Positions 12,440-24,089 of a DNA stretch of 64,000 nucleotides are shown here, piece after piece (positions within the stretch are counted from its first letter, which is position 1; each line of letters starts with the position of its first letter). The notes under the pieces are model-generated. The model saw nothing but the letters and a program-made list of their open reading frames with translations. It did not search any database and was not told where the DNA came from. Origin of the DNA: Pinus tabuliformis (lineage: Eukaryota; Streptophyta; Pinopsida; Pinales; Pinaceae). A program made the position numbers and the translations under genes. The stretch spans positions 632,369,269-632,433,268 of the forward strand of contig CM062816.1 of the NCBI GenBank assembly GCA_031772625.1, in the 5' to 3' direction.

Positions 12440-12870
12440 GACTATGGTATCCCAAAGTGTACCCACATTCGCTCAAAGAAGAGCTTAGTAGTGGCCTCTG
12501 CTGTGATACTCGTCTTGCAGGTCATCATTATGGCCATCTTGGAGAATCTATCGATGACCATGAAAACACACTCGTTTCTATGCTTAATAGAAGGAATGCA
12601 TGACATGTAATCCATGGAGATAGATTCCCAAGGTCGATTAGGAGTAGGTAGAGGAGTATATAGGCCTTTATTATTGATGGTTGGTTTCTCAATGGCACAG
12701 GTAGTGCAAGATCTAATGTGCTTCCCAACATATTGATGAAGTTTCAGCCAGTAAAATTTCTTTTGTAATACCGCCATTGTTTTCTCTACTGTAAAATGTC
12801 CAACGACCCCACTATAGTGCACCTCAAAAATCATCTAGGCATGCTCGCTTGAAGGAACAAATATATGTCC
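12440..12870 (-). pseudogene. Gypsy-A integrase region
   Basis: The 130-residue minus-strand translation shows the H2C2 zinc module (HYSGVVGHF... then CTTCAIEK), then RPWESISMDYMSCIPS and FMVIDRFSKMA, the first part of the integrase core with its first catalytic Asp. The zinc motif spacing and the PLPTPNRPWE linker are typical of Ty3/Gypsy. The homologous part of Gypsy-B lies at about 16640-17040. Confidence 0.8.
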
Positions 12871-13229
12871 TAGGTTGAATAATAGTGCATCTTGAAGGTG
12901 AAATTTTGGAACGTGTTTCCCTTGCAGGAGTGTCTAGTATGTGCTCTCGAATTCTCGATATTTTTAGTAAAGATACAGCTACCCCGAAGTCTCGTTCCCA
13001 TAGGAGTCGATAACAACAATTACCACCATGATAGGTGTTCGAGTGCTACATTCTAAAACATTATTGGTGGTTCCCTTCTTGTACTTAATGTTCAAATGGA
13101 ACCGTTGCAAGTAGGTGGACCATTTCTGATGGCGATCGTTCTGCAACTTTCCTTTTGTCCATATGTGGATGATCGTTTCCTTCCCTAGAATGTAATACTT
13201 TCATTGATGGTAAGCCTGCACAATGGAAT

Positions 13230-14335
13230 ACATTTATTTTCCATAAGTGGGATACTTTTGGACTGTGTCTGAAAGTGTCTCAGTATGGTAAGCCACTAGA
13301 TGTCTCTGTTGAGTAAGAACTTCACCAATAAGATAGTGGGAGGCATGTATCTCAATCTCAAATGGTTGTTGTGGGTCTAATAATGTGAGCATAGGTTCAT
13401 AGCAGAGGTAATGCTTCAACTTGGAAAATTCCTTCTGTTGGGTTTCAGACCAAAAAACATTTCTTTCACTCTACCCTTCATGACTTAACTTAAAAGCCAA
13501 GTGATATGAGAGAACCACAACATGAACCTGTAGTAGAAATTGGCAAGTCGAATAAGGTTGGGGAGCTATGTTAAAGTGGTTGGGGTTGGCCAATCCTAAA
13601 TTACTTGTATCTTGGCTAGGTCCACATGCACAGCCTGTTCAACAATGATGTACCTCAAATATTGAACCAGGGTCATTCCAAAAGTGCATTTCTCTAATTT
13701 GGCACACAACTTGTCTTGTTGTAGGGTTTGAAGGACCCATCGAATATGGTGGAATTTGTCTTCCCATATCTTGTTGAACATCGAGATATCATCTAAATAC
13801 ACCACCACAAATGCATGAGTGAATGGTCACAATATTTCATCCACCAATCTCATGAATATTGTGGGGGCATTCGTCAACCCGAAATGCATGACCAACCATT
13901 CAAAAAGGTCCTCGGATTTCAAGGAAATATTCCACACATCGGAGGGTTTAATAGGCACATGGTGATAGACAGACTTCAATTCAATCTTGCTGAAATATTT
14001 GGCTCCCTTGCATTGGTCTAGAAGGTCATCAATCTATGGGACTCAGTACCTATTCAACACCCTATCGTTAATTCAAAGGTCTCATCCTTATTTTTTACCA
14101 ATATAATCAGGCTACCATAGGGTAATGATCTTGGCCCAATGTGCCCTTTCTACAACAACTCCTGAATCTGCCTCTTGATCTCATTGTTCTCCAGAACAGA
14201 GCATCGATAGATCATTCCAATGGGTAGCAACATGCTCGGGGTCAAATTGATGGAGTGCTTGACCTGACATTGTAGAGGTACCCCTATAGGTGAGGCAAAA
14301 ATGTCCGTGTACTCCTCCACGACATTGTCCATCTG
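13230..14335 (-). pseudogene. Gypsy-A reverse transcriptase and RNase H region
   Basis: Fragments of a Gypsy reverse transcriptase are readable: the N-terminal EEYTDIFASPIGVP block near 14310, the VYLDDI catalytic block near 13800 (the YLDD variant of YXDD), then a LEKCTFG block. An RNase H start with MLTLLDPQQPFEIEIHASHYLIG lies near 13400. The reading frame is much broken. Confidence 0.75.
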
Positions 14336-14979
14336 TTTTTTTGTGCAGTGGAGCCTTCTCTAGAAGTTGTGGCCATAAACTTCTTCTTTCCCTAAGGGCG
14401 TATCATATGGAAAACAAATTTCATGGTATGGGAAATAATCTTACTACATTGATTTGTAGTGATCAAAGAGATGGTCATAGGCGTGGCTACCTCTGGTATC
14501 CTATAAAACTGATTGCCTAAGGTAATAATCATAGAGCGAGGTCTTGACTCATTTATATCATGTCACTTCTACAAGTATGGTTGTCCTAATAATACATCAC
14601 AAAATTCAAAAGGAGCAACACCACACAATACCTCATTTGTGAAGGGCTTGATGCTTTAGGGAAGGTGACAATGTTGGCGGATGCAAAGATCTCTTCCTTG
14701 GTGAAGCCACCCGATGGTGTACAGATGTAGATGTGTTGTCGTTGATTGGCCCAACTGCTTCATGACCTTTTATGAAATGATGTTCTTTTGGATCTCACTA
14801 TTGACAATGAACTACAACAAAGAACCCTTCATGCACATATGTGAGTGGAAGAGGCATTCCCCCTCCTCTAGATATTCAGGCTCATTATTCTGGATCATGG
14901 TGGTGGCCATGGTTCCACTGGGCTCTGCGTCAATGATATACTTCCCTTTGTCATTCCCCTTTTCGAGTTCTGAATCCTG

Positions 14980-15960
14980 CATCTAGTTCATATGCCTTCA
15001 GCTCTTCCACCAGAGATTTTCTTCACCCGACACTCACTTGTCTTGTGAGTTGACCTCTTTTGGAACTCACACCATTTTCCTATGTCCTTATTTGGATTTG
15101 TGGTGTTGCGCTTTGCTTGCAGCTTCAGTTGGTTGTCTTGGGTCAGCCTACATTAGCTTTGGAATTTTCTCTATTGTTTATGGGTGCCTTGCTTCTTCTA
15201 TTTAAACTTTTTCTCAATCTTGATAGCATATGGGTATGTCATGTTGAGCGAGGAGATGTCGAGGAACTCCATCTCATCCTAGATGTACTTGTGTACACAA
15301 CCATGGTACTTTATTACTAAATTCCACTCAGAATCTTTAATACCTAACTTCGTGCGAAGGGTACGAAAAACATTTGTGAACTCCCACACATCTTGGTCCC
15401 TTCCCAACTGTAGCATTGTCCACTTTATGTATTTATCTTCATAGCTCCTGATAGGGTAATATTTTTTCTTGATGGCATCTTAGAAAGAATCCCAAGTGGG
15501 TGTGGCTAAAAATAATGAGGGTTCCCTCTCATCCTTTTGTTCATAGTAGGTTTCCCACCAATTCTTGACATGTGGGGTAGATTCGAGAAATGCAAAAGTA
15601 ATATCTTCCTGATTGGAAAACCCATGAACTAAAAAATATCATTCCAAAAGATGCAACCATTTATCTATGACCTCTATATTTATTTGGCCGTCAAATATGG
15701 GAATATGAAAGTTAACTTGTACCTTAAAAGGAGTGGTGCCTCTAGAGTGGCTACGGGATGAATATGCATCGCCTATGGGTAGTTGTCAAAGGATCTGGGA
15801 AAATTTATCCATCATCACATTCCTCTGTTACTTGAGGGATTCCTTAAGTAATATTTTGAAAGGATATCCTACCCCCTCATCTTTATTTTCTTCCACCATG
15901 GGAGGTCATTTGCGAGGCTCCTCTTGGAAAGGTTCAACCAGATCAATGTGTAACTCCTTA
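14980..15960 (-). pseudogene. Gypsy-A gag region
   Basis: Minus-strand translation near 15100-15720 contains VNFHIPIFDGQINIEV, NWWETYYEQ, YIKWTMLQLGRDQDVWEF and LGIKDSEWNLVIKY, the retrotransposon-gag fold typical of plant chromovirus-like Gypsy elements. The part between it and reverse transcriptase (about 14400-14950) should hold knuckle and protease but is too decayed to mark. Confidence 0.6.
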
Positions 15961-15966
15961 TACACT

Positions 15967-17377
15967 CAATATCCACAGGATCAGTCCTCCCCCTTATGAA
16001 GCAATGATCCCCATTACATAAAGAGCCTCCATGAGGTAAGGAAATTTCTATCGTACCTGGTCACTTGTGAACCACCTGCCTTGGTGAAGAAGTTGGACTG
16101 CTTTGAAAACTTTATATAGCTAGATCCTCTATTGGTGAGTGTTCCTGATCTACGTGTCCATGAGATGATTACTTGTGCCATGTTCCATGTAGTTCTAGTT
16201 GAGCTCTGTTTGTGTGAGTTTTTGATAATTAAAATCGTTGAACAATTTTTTAATAATTACAGTCATAGATTCACTTATATCTACAACATATCATTTGTAT
16301 GAGCTGAATCTACCTCAGTGGCTGCAAATGGTATGGCCACATCAATGGGACATAATGATTTAAATCCTAGCCCTACCTAAAAGGGCATGTGGCACGTTGA
16401 GCTATGGAGAGCTCTGTTGTAGCTGTGTTGGACATAGGGGAGACTTTGATCCCATGTGCATGGATGCTTCAATTTTTACATGCACAAAATGTGGACGATC
16501 ATCATGTTGGCAACCTCTATTTCACCATCAGTTTTGGAATGGAAAGTCTTGGACTTAGTAACTTTTGTATCCATCATTTACTAGAGACTTGACCAAAATG
16601 CACTCAAGAATTTGTTGTGTCGATCTAAGACAATGGACTATGGGATCCCAAAGTGCACCCACACTTTCTCAAAGAAGAGCTTAGTAGTGGCCTCTATTGT
16701 GATACTCATCTTGCAGGTCACCATTATGGCCATCTTGGAGAATCTGTCGATGACCATGAAAACACACTCGTTTCTATGCTTAATAGAAGGAATGCATGAC
16801 ATGTAATCCATGGAGATAGATTCCCAAGGTCTATTAGGTGTAGGTAGAGGAGTATATAGGCCTTTCTTCTTGATGGTTGGTTTGTTAATGGCACAAGTAG
16901 TGCAATATCTAATGTGCTTCCCAACATATTGATGATGTTTTGGCCAGTAAAATTACTTTTGTAATACTGCCATTGTTTTCTCTACTGTAAAACGTCCAAC
17001 AACCTCACTATAGTGCGCCTCCAAAATCATCTAGGAATTCTTGCTTAAAGGAACAAATATGTGTCCTAGGTTGAATAATAGTGCATCTTGAAGGTGAAAT
17101 ATTGGAACGTGTTTCCCTTGCAGGAGTGTCTAGTATGTGCTCTCGAATTCTCGATCACTTTGGTAAAGATACAGCTACCCCGAAGTCTCGTTCCCATAGG
17201 AGTCGAGAACAATGATTAGCACCATGACAAGTGTTCGATTGATGCATTCTAAAACATTATTGGTGGTTCCCTTCTTGTACTTAATGTTTGAATGGAACCG
17301 TTGCAAGTAGGTGGACCATTTCTGGTGGCGATCGTTTTGCAACTTTCCTTTTGTCCATATGTGGATGACTGTTTCCT
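15967..17377 (-). mobile_element. Gypsy-B: 3' fragment of the Gypsy-A family
   Basis: From the aatatccac/ggatcag junction onward this repeats Gypsy-A 11425-13180: purine tract, one unit of the 346-bp segment, the conserved plus-strand stretch starting ggcatgtgg, and the integrase zinc region. Homology stops abruptly at about 17377, within the RNase H-integrase interval. By eye more than nine bases in ten match. It has no coding potential of its own. Confidence 0.8.
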
Positions 17378-19054
17378 TTTGGACCCTTTTATTCTTAATT
17401 TTTCTATTCTACTAGATATCCATGTCTATATGAAAATCATAAATTGATAATTTTAAATCCTTGTCTATCATTGTTCAATTATAAAATCTCTTAAATTCTT
17501 TTTTGAAGCCCATGAGAATGAATAGAATAGTATTGTGGATGGCTCACAAAAACCTTGCCGTATTGACTTGAGGATTTTGGAGAGGATTTATTGTAATGAG
17601 GATGCAAATATTGGAGAATCAATAAAGGGAATAAGCCAAATATATATCTTCTCTCGTTTTCCTTTTGAATCAAATAATCATGCTTTCGCCTAGGCTTCTC
17701 AAAATACACCTTTTCAAGTAGAGGTTTGTAACAAGGAGCTCACTTGTGTAAAGGACTACTACTATAAACATAAGATTTGTGAATTTCACTCAAAGAATTT
17801 GAAAGTTACAGTCAATGGTATTGAGAAAAGATTCTCACAACATTGCAGCAGGTTAGTAGTGCACTACCCCTTTTATAGTTGGACTAAATTTCATATTCTA
17901 CACATTTTCTCCTTGAGCTACAATTTGAAATGTAAATAGTATGACCATATCAAAAAAATGTTCTTTTTCTCCTTTATTTGAAGTATTTTTGGAAACTAAA
18001 ATTCTATATGGTATAACAATTTTACACTTTCCATCACTGCATGAAAAGTTATTGTTATTGGTAACCTTAATTGTTCTTGTAATTTTCTTTATTTTGTAGA
18101 ATTAAAAACAAGGGCTTTTCATAGTTATAGTTACAAAAATTATTAAAGGATGTCACATAACCAATGTTATAATAACAATCAAACTATCACCTTGGTTTGA
18201 TCCCCCAATTCAAATTATTAAGGTTAGTTCCTCGTAAGCCATAAATTTACAACTTTTCTACTACAAGTTGATGGAGAACCATGGATTCAACTACATTGTA
18301 CCCTATGAATATCATATCATGGAAAATTCTATTTATATACCTACATTGACTCTCCTTTTCCTTTTGGTGGTTTATTATCTAACCATGTGGGCTAGTTCTA
18401 TTGTTATTTTTCTCTTTGAGAACAATTTGTATGTAGTGGTGTTGGTAATTAATAAATGATTTAAATTCAAATTAATATACAGGTCCAGTAATTAAAAATA
18501 CTTTCTAAAGGGGCATGAATGGTGATACCTTATAAAACATTGGGATGGGTTTGGTATGGCTCTTTTAAAATCCATGGCCAATGGATCTCTCAATCAAGAA
18601 ATAAAATTTTCGATGTGTCCTTGTATATAATATTTTTTTTAATGTCTTATGGATGTACTTTGTGCCTAGTACAAATGAGTAAGCTCATAAATTATTGTCT
18701 CAAGTAAAGGTGTTCAAGAACATGCACCGAACACCTACTAGTTTCTTATTTGTTTCTATGTTAAGTGGAGTTGAATCCTGCACTTCTGAGAGCTTTATTG
18801 ATGAAATATACCTTACGAATAGAAAATAAGAATTCTCTAGGTAATCAATTTTCTAAAACACACTAATAATTCTTACAAAGGAAAAAATACCAATATCTAA
18901 ATCTACTACTTTAATGTGTGAAATATCATTTGTTTTCATTAGTTAAACATGACGTATCTGTTTTTTGGTGATTAATGGATATGCCTATTATGGTCTAATG
19001 TTTTTTCTCGTTTTAAAATAGGTGGAGATTTCTTATGTCATGTTGATTGTTCTT

Positions 19055-19800
19055 TAGGGTATAAGAACAAAGAATTGATTATTGTGATAGGGGTTATGTA
19101 AGAACCTTTCCAACCTCTTTTTTTGTTGTATCAAGCACATATAAAAAAAATAACATGTTTGTTCTCATACCCAACTTCTCTTTAGGATTGTTTGGATCTA
19201 ATCTACTATTGTTTTTTCTTTTTGAACACTTTAAGAAATTGTTCATTTTTTTAACCACAAAGTTTCATTAGTGGATCATATATTCCTTTAAACATCCTTA
19301 TAAAAACATGCCTATTTATCCTTATGGATAAAGAACTTGTGAGCGGATTTCTTCATTTATTTTTTTCTCGAGAAATTAGGATACCTTGGGAGAAGACTTA
19401 AAAAGCTACCATCTAAGAGATGTTGGGCATTGATGCACATAGGTTCTACAGAAATGAGGCTACCTTGGGAGAAGACTTAAAAAGCTGTCATCTAAGAGAT
19501 GTTGGGCATTGATGCACATAGGTTTGGAGATGGAGAATATTATTTGATTGCAACATAATGATATGTGGAACTTCCTATTTCCATGTCGTTTGTTCCATAA
19601 TCTATAAGAACAAATCATTTCCTTGTATCACGGGCTGTGCAAAAAACTTTACAACCTCCTTGTTCATTTTATGAGGTAAACATTTACAAAATATCAAGTT
19701 TGTTCTTGTGCCCAATTTCCCTTGAGGGCTATTAGTATGTGTTCTCCTATTGTTTCTTAATTTTGGACCCTTTAAGGAATTATTAATTTGGCTTGGAAAG
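19055..19800. repeat. Diverged direct repeat pair of about 200 bp
   Basis: The segments 19055-19255 and 19595-19800 share a common order of motifs: tataagaacaaa, aacctc...ttgtt, caagtttgttct/catgtttgttct, cccaa.ttc.ctt, and an aa.ga..attgtt/ggaccctttaaggaatta end. Similarity is modest and gapped. They bracket the 79-bp tandem pair. Confidence 0.5.
19372..19525. repeat. 79-bp tandem duplication
   Basis: Unit 1 starts gaaattagg at 19372 and unit 2 starts gaaatgagg at 19451. Both contain ccttgggagaagacttaaaa and end atgcacataggttt. Only a few bases differ, so the duplication is fairly recent. Confidence 0.85.
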
Positions 19801-20009
19801 ATACTTACAAGTGGGGTGAATTACTAATTTTAAACTCAAACATCCAATTTTTATATTCTCATAAATTAAGCCAACCTTCATATGTAAGATACTTTAGAGA
19901 AGGAAAAATGCATCTATGGAGTTTACTCAATTTTTTTGCGTATTTAATTAGATTATTATTCATAACGAGCACATCACTAAATTAATTACATTTTAGTATG
20001 TAGTAAAGA

Positions 20010-20480
20010 ACATAACTAAATCACAACAAACACACATAAACACCAGGACTTTTAGGTGAAAACCCAATGTGGGAGAAAAGCCACAATTGTCGTTGTATTT
20101 GTCTTATTTTTTATGGTATGAAGAAAAGTATTACATTTGTAATGTAGTCTCTTGTGAGTACACACACACCCACCAGTAGAAAGCTACAATCGTCTCTCAT
20201 TCTTTAGCACAATTTCACTTTCGACGACCTTCACTATCAATGCTACATATTGTTGAATAAATCATTTTTTTGTCTTCACTATCTTAGACCCACATTCATA
20301 GTTAAGTGCGGTAACCAACAAAACCCTATACCATTGGCCCTTTCAGGAATGACCTACTCGAGAAAACCGCAGTCTCACCTGAGGTGATATTTTTGGATGC
20401 TAGAACCAACTCTATGCATCGAGAGGGACTATGCAGTGTGGCTATAAGGATTCTATCCATTCTTTGAACACATGAAAAAA
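20010..20480 (-). repeat. LTR remnant related to the solo LTR at 31.3-32.2 kb
   Basis: The stretch 20293-20470 lines up with 31390-31545: aaccaacaaaaccct, ttggccctttc, a cagtctcac/cagtatcac step, tttttggatgc/tttggggatgc, tatggatt-like end. Divergence is strong. To the left, aggtgaaaacccaatgtggg resembles the conserved LTR sequence of plant Copia elements. I read it as a decayed LTR of one family in two places. Confidence 0.45.
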
Positions 20481-20639
20481 TGACTATGTTTGTGTAGCCA
20501 CTGAAGTCTTTGGCCTATCTTTGGTCTGTGTTTCACTGAAATAGTTTCAGGTTGGGATTTTGTTTCCTCATTTTCATGAGTTCCATTTTCAACAACATAT
20601 TTTCTCTAAACTACACTTGATATATTTCCTTGAGAGGGG

Positions 20640-22760
20640 GTCTCCTTTTCATACATTTCTCAATGAATTCTTGTTTTATAACAACTTCTTCCATAGGTAT
20701 CATAGTTGGTATAGGGCCTAGCGAGTTAATGTTGACAAAATCGTCAATCGACTCTTCTTTTACGCTGACGTCTTCTGTTTGTTCCTCAACTCAGGGAACA
20801 AACCTACCATCTCCCTCTTCAGATCTTAGAGTCTCTACATCCTTCTTCTTTGGCTCACGATTGACTTCAGAGTCTTGTGGGGTAGTTTCCTTGACACCCT
20901 CTTCTTGCAATTGCATTGTTTCCCAACTGCCTTCTTCCGCCAGTACATGAATTTCTCCTAGCCCTTGTGGGTTAGTTCTGTTGGCGATGTACTCTTTTAT
21001 CTACTCAATAATGGTTGCTAATCATTATGGGTTAGTCTTGTAAGAAACCTCCTCCTCCATCTGCTCAGGAGAGGTTCCTAAGCCTTGTAGGTTAGCCTTA
21101 TCAGCATCCTCCTCCTCCATCTAGTCAGGAATGATTTCTATAGGAGTAATACCGGCCAAAACTTCTTCATTTTTTCCATCAGTCAACACCAATTCTTATG
21201 TGGTAGTTCCAACCTCAAACCGTTAAATACTCTCAATTCTTTCATCAATTGACACTGATTTTTGAATAATAGTGTCGATGAGGGTACCCTTAGCTTTCCC
21301 AACAAATTTCAGGATTGGGGAGAAGCTTCCTCTTTCTCCATGAATATAGAGGAACGAGTTTTCCTTGCCCATTTTAGAAAAGATGCAGGAAAAGGACAAC
21401 GAGTAATAATTTCATCAATTTTCATTCTGTCAATGCTTGTCGAGACAAGCCCTCCTTCCTCTTATTCTATGCCCACCAGTTTTTCTATGCTCTGTTTTCC
21501 TCTTCCTTCTTCTTGTGCATCTTCCACATTGTCCTTCTGCCTAGAAACTAATGCTAGTTCTTATGGAGAAGAGCGATTGCGGAATTTGTTTCCTCCAAAG
21601 GTTCCATATCCATTTTTGTGGGTGGTTCTAGTTTTTGTGAGATATCACCACCTTCATTTCCATCCAAGGATTCTTTAACCAATTTGATAGGTGGTGTTGG
21701 TTGTTGTGTGTCAGTGCCACCTTCATTTTCAACCAAAGGCTCCTAGATTGTTTGAATAGGTGTTTATTCTTCTCGTGTGTCAACACCACCTACATTTTCA
21801 ACCAAAGGTTCTTCAATTGCTTGGACAAATGATCTTGGTTTTTGTGTGTTAGCACCACTTGTAACTGCATCCAAGGGCGGTGATTTCCTTCTTAAATTGG
21901 TAGTTGAAGCTAGTTCTTATGGAGCAGTGTCAATTACACTCTCTTCTATCTCCATTGCATATATCTTTGTTTGGCCAATAGGACACACAAGAAAAAAGTT
22001 GTTTTTGGCTTCTTCTTCCACTGCTACCTCTTCTTATTCTTCCTCTGTGGGAAACATACCTGCATGTTCTTCCTCTAGAGGAAACATACTAACAAGTTCT
22101 TCCTCTGCCAACTTGGTAAATTATGGCCAAGCCACAGAGGTTCAAGATAGGGCATGCACCACCAATAATTTGACAAACCCATGATTCGTGAGAACTGCCA
22201 ATGGTTGTCGAGACAAGTGAGTAGGGTGTGCTATCAATTTAAGGTTTCTCAATAGGATGTATGGCATATTTAAAGAATGAATCTATGCATGCTGAAATCG
22301 AAGGCATACAAGGAGTTTGAAATGATATTTGAACAATGTAGAGAAACAAACTTCACAGGAAACACACCTCATAACAAAATGTACCACCTCACCATATGGA
22401 TATGGAAGATATTAATGATCATACCCTCTTTCTTTTGAACCACTAGCTCCCCATCCTATAAAAACAATTACTGAAACTCTTGCAGAGGAGAGTTCCGAGA
22501 GAACCATTTATGACCTCCCTAATTTAGTCCACTGGTTATTGAAATTTCCTCCTTCGTTATAGAAATATCCAGTCCATGGACTTTAGAGTGGCTTCCTTCC
22601 AGGTTTAATGCCAATTCCACTGTGATGGCTTCATCAAATCCTTGTAACCTTTCAAAATACACATGACACCCTACATCCAAGAAGGCTCACCCAACCTATG
22701 CATTACGTCAAACCTGCTCTATACGTTCTGTCTCATGTCTCACAACCTGCCCACCCATTC
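20640..22760 (-). pseudogene. Decayed coding region with acidic repeats, unknown protein family
   Basis: The minus strand reads as a long, repeatedly interrupted coding stretch. Its N-terminal part, near 22670-22500, reads CHVYFERLQGFDEAITVELA, which resembles unnamed proteins I associate with plant mobile elements and large plant genomes. The C-terminal part is rich in Glu and has at least two repeat types: an EPLVENEGGTDTQQP-like unit near 21820-21680, and an about 20-residue unit with QMEEE and KTNPQGLG in three copies near 21130-20950. At least eight interruptions are visible. It could be a decayed host gene or accessory ORF of an element; I cannot name it. Confidence 0.45.
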
Positions 22761-23231
22761 TCTAATGGATTTGTAACAACACTTGGAGCAACAACAAATA
22801 GTCATGGAGTGATGACAGATAAATTTGGAGTGAAAGATTTGTCATAGCGATGAGGTGTAGTGAGAGTGAAAACCGTAAGGATAACAATGAAAAATGGAAA
22901 TATCATGGCGGATAATGGTAATTATGGTTGATAATAATGGTAATCACTTTAGAGCATTGGAAAGGACCTATCATAAGTACAACAGTACTAATCTCATGTC
23001 CTGATGCATATGGGTATCGTGTGAAGCATGGTGAAAAAATCGTGAAATGAATGCTTTTAGCACAAAGTTTAATAAAAATAATAACAATTCATTATTATCG
23101 TGTCTCTTTCATTTATTATAGTACCTCCCCCAACTAAGGGATGATGTCTGCAGTTACATTAAGTCATGTCTTGTGAATTATTAATCAAATCCATAAATTC
23201 GATTGGGGATGTAGCTTGCAAATTAACTTGA
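22760..23231. other. Intergenic DNA, nothing recognised
   Basis: Contains tggtaat/gataat-rich simple stretches near 22900 and leads into the minisatellite. No coding or element ends are seen. Confidence 0.5.
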
Positions 23232-23727
23232 CAGAGTAAGAACAACAGAGGAGTAACAACATCAACGGGAGTAACAACACCCGAGGAGTAACGACATCTG
23301 GGGAGTGAAAACACCCGAGGAGTAACAACAACACTTGAATACTTAGTAAAAATGGCGATGGAGTAATAACACCGAAGGAGTAACAACACCGACGGAGTAA
23401 TAGTACCGACAGAGAAACAACACCGAAATACTTAGATAGAATCATGACAGAGTAACAACACTGGAGGAGTAATAGCACCAGAGGAGTAACAACACCGAAA
23501 TACTTATACAAAATCATCATGGTGTAAAAACACCAGATGAGTAACACCACCAGAGGAGTAACAACACCAGAGGAGTAACAACACTGGATGAGTAATAGCA
23601 TCGGAGGAGTAACAACACCAGAATACTTCAAAAAAATCATCATAGAGTAGCAACACTGGAGGAGTAACAACACCGAAGGATTAAAATCACTAGAGTAGTA
23701 ACAACACGATAATACTTAGACGGAATA
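23232..23727. repeat. Minisatellite with an 18-bp core and higher-order spacing
   Basis: Variants of gaggagtaacaacaccg recur about twenty times, with a longer periodicity marked by an aatacttaga-aaaatcatca interlude roughly every 100-120 bp (near 23338, 23428, 23500, 23622, 23710). The continuing flank appears again beyond Gypsy-C at 29473. The minus-strand frames of 76 and 162 residues are translations of the repeat, not genes. Confidence 0.85.
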
Positions 23728-24062
23728 TGTTATGCAACCATCTCAAAAAATAGTAGAAAAGATAGTCAACTGCTTCAAAATAAGTCTCTTCGAGGGGGAC
23801 ACCTCCTTAATATTAAACAAATGAATAATTCTTAGATGATACAAATGAAAATACCTCCTTTCAATATATAGGAGTCTAAGGGGTCATAATATAGTCAAAG
23901 TCATCATAACAATAATAATGTAAGGGAACAACAATAACAATAGTGGACTTCTATGGGGCACAATAATAACAATATGGAAACAACATGGGCGCACCAATAA
24001 TAATAAGGGGCTATAATGAAAATAATAATAAGGGAATATACTAGTATCATCAAGACTTAACA
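23728..24062 (-). repeat. Gypsy-C 3' LTR (left copy)
   Basis: Runs from tgttatgcaacca to gacttaaca. It aligns with 29174-29472 through gaagatag, tctttgaggggg/tcttcgaggggg, aataatgtaa and aatatactagtat. It lies after integrase on the minus strand. Confidence 0.75.
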
Positions 24063-24076
24063 TGCCCCTCTTGTTT
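24063..24076 (-). other. Gypsy-C polypurine tract
   Basis: On the minus strand this reads aaacaagaggggca immediately before the 3' LTR. Confidence 0.65.
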
Positions 24077-24089
24077 AGAAAATTGTTGT

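Larger units (their letters stand above)
10879..15966 (-). mobile_element. Gypsy-A: decayed Ty3/Gypsy element
   Basis: The minus strand carries, from right to left, a gag region, weak protease, reverse transcriptase, RNase H and integrase, then an untranslated 3' part, a purine tract and an LTR-like end. Integrase after reverse transcriptase defines Ty3/Gypsy. The right (5') LTR is not present: the gag end at about 15960 runs straight into a second 3' fragment of the same family (Gypsy-B). Interruptions are numerous, more than ten across the coding part. It is old and immobile. Confidence 0.75.
17378..20005. other. Intergenic DNA with small duplications, no gene recognised
   Basis: AT-rich DNA. 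The short frames (62-72 residues) resemble nothing I know. It holds a 79-bp tandem pair and a diverged dispersed pair, listed separately. Confidence 0.5.

Noticed and set aside
23185-23673. 162-residue minus-strand frame of Val/Leu/Cys/Tyr-rich repeats
   Set aside because: It is the translation of the minisatellite; composition and period follow the 18-bp unit exactly, and several frames are open for the same reason.
23232-23727. CRISPR-like array
   Set aside because: Units are contiguous and variable, with no unique spacers, and the host is a plant.
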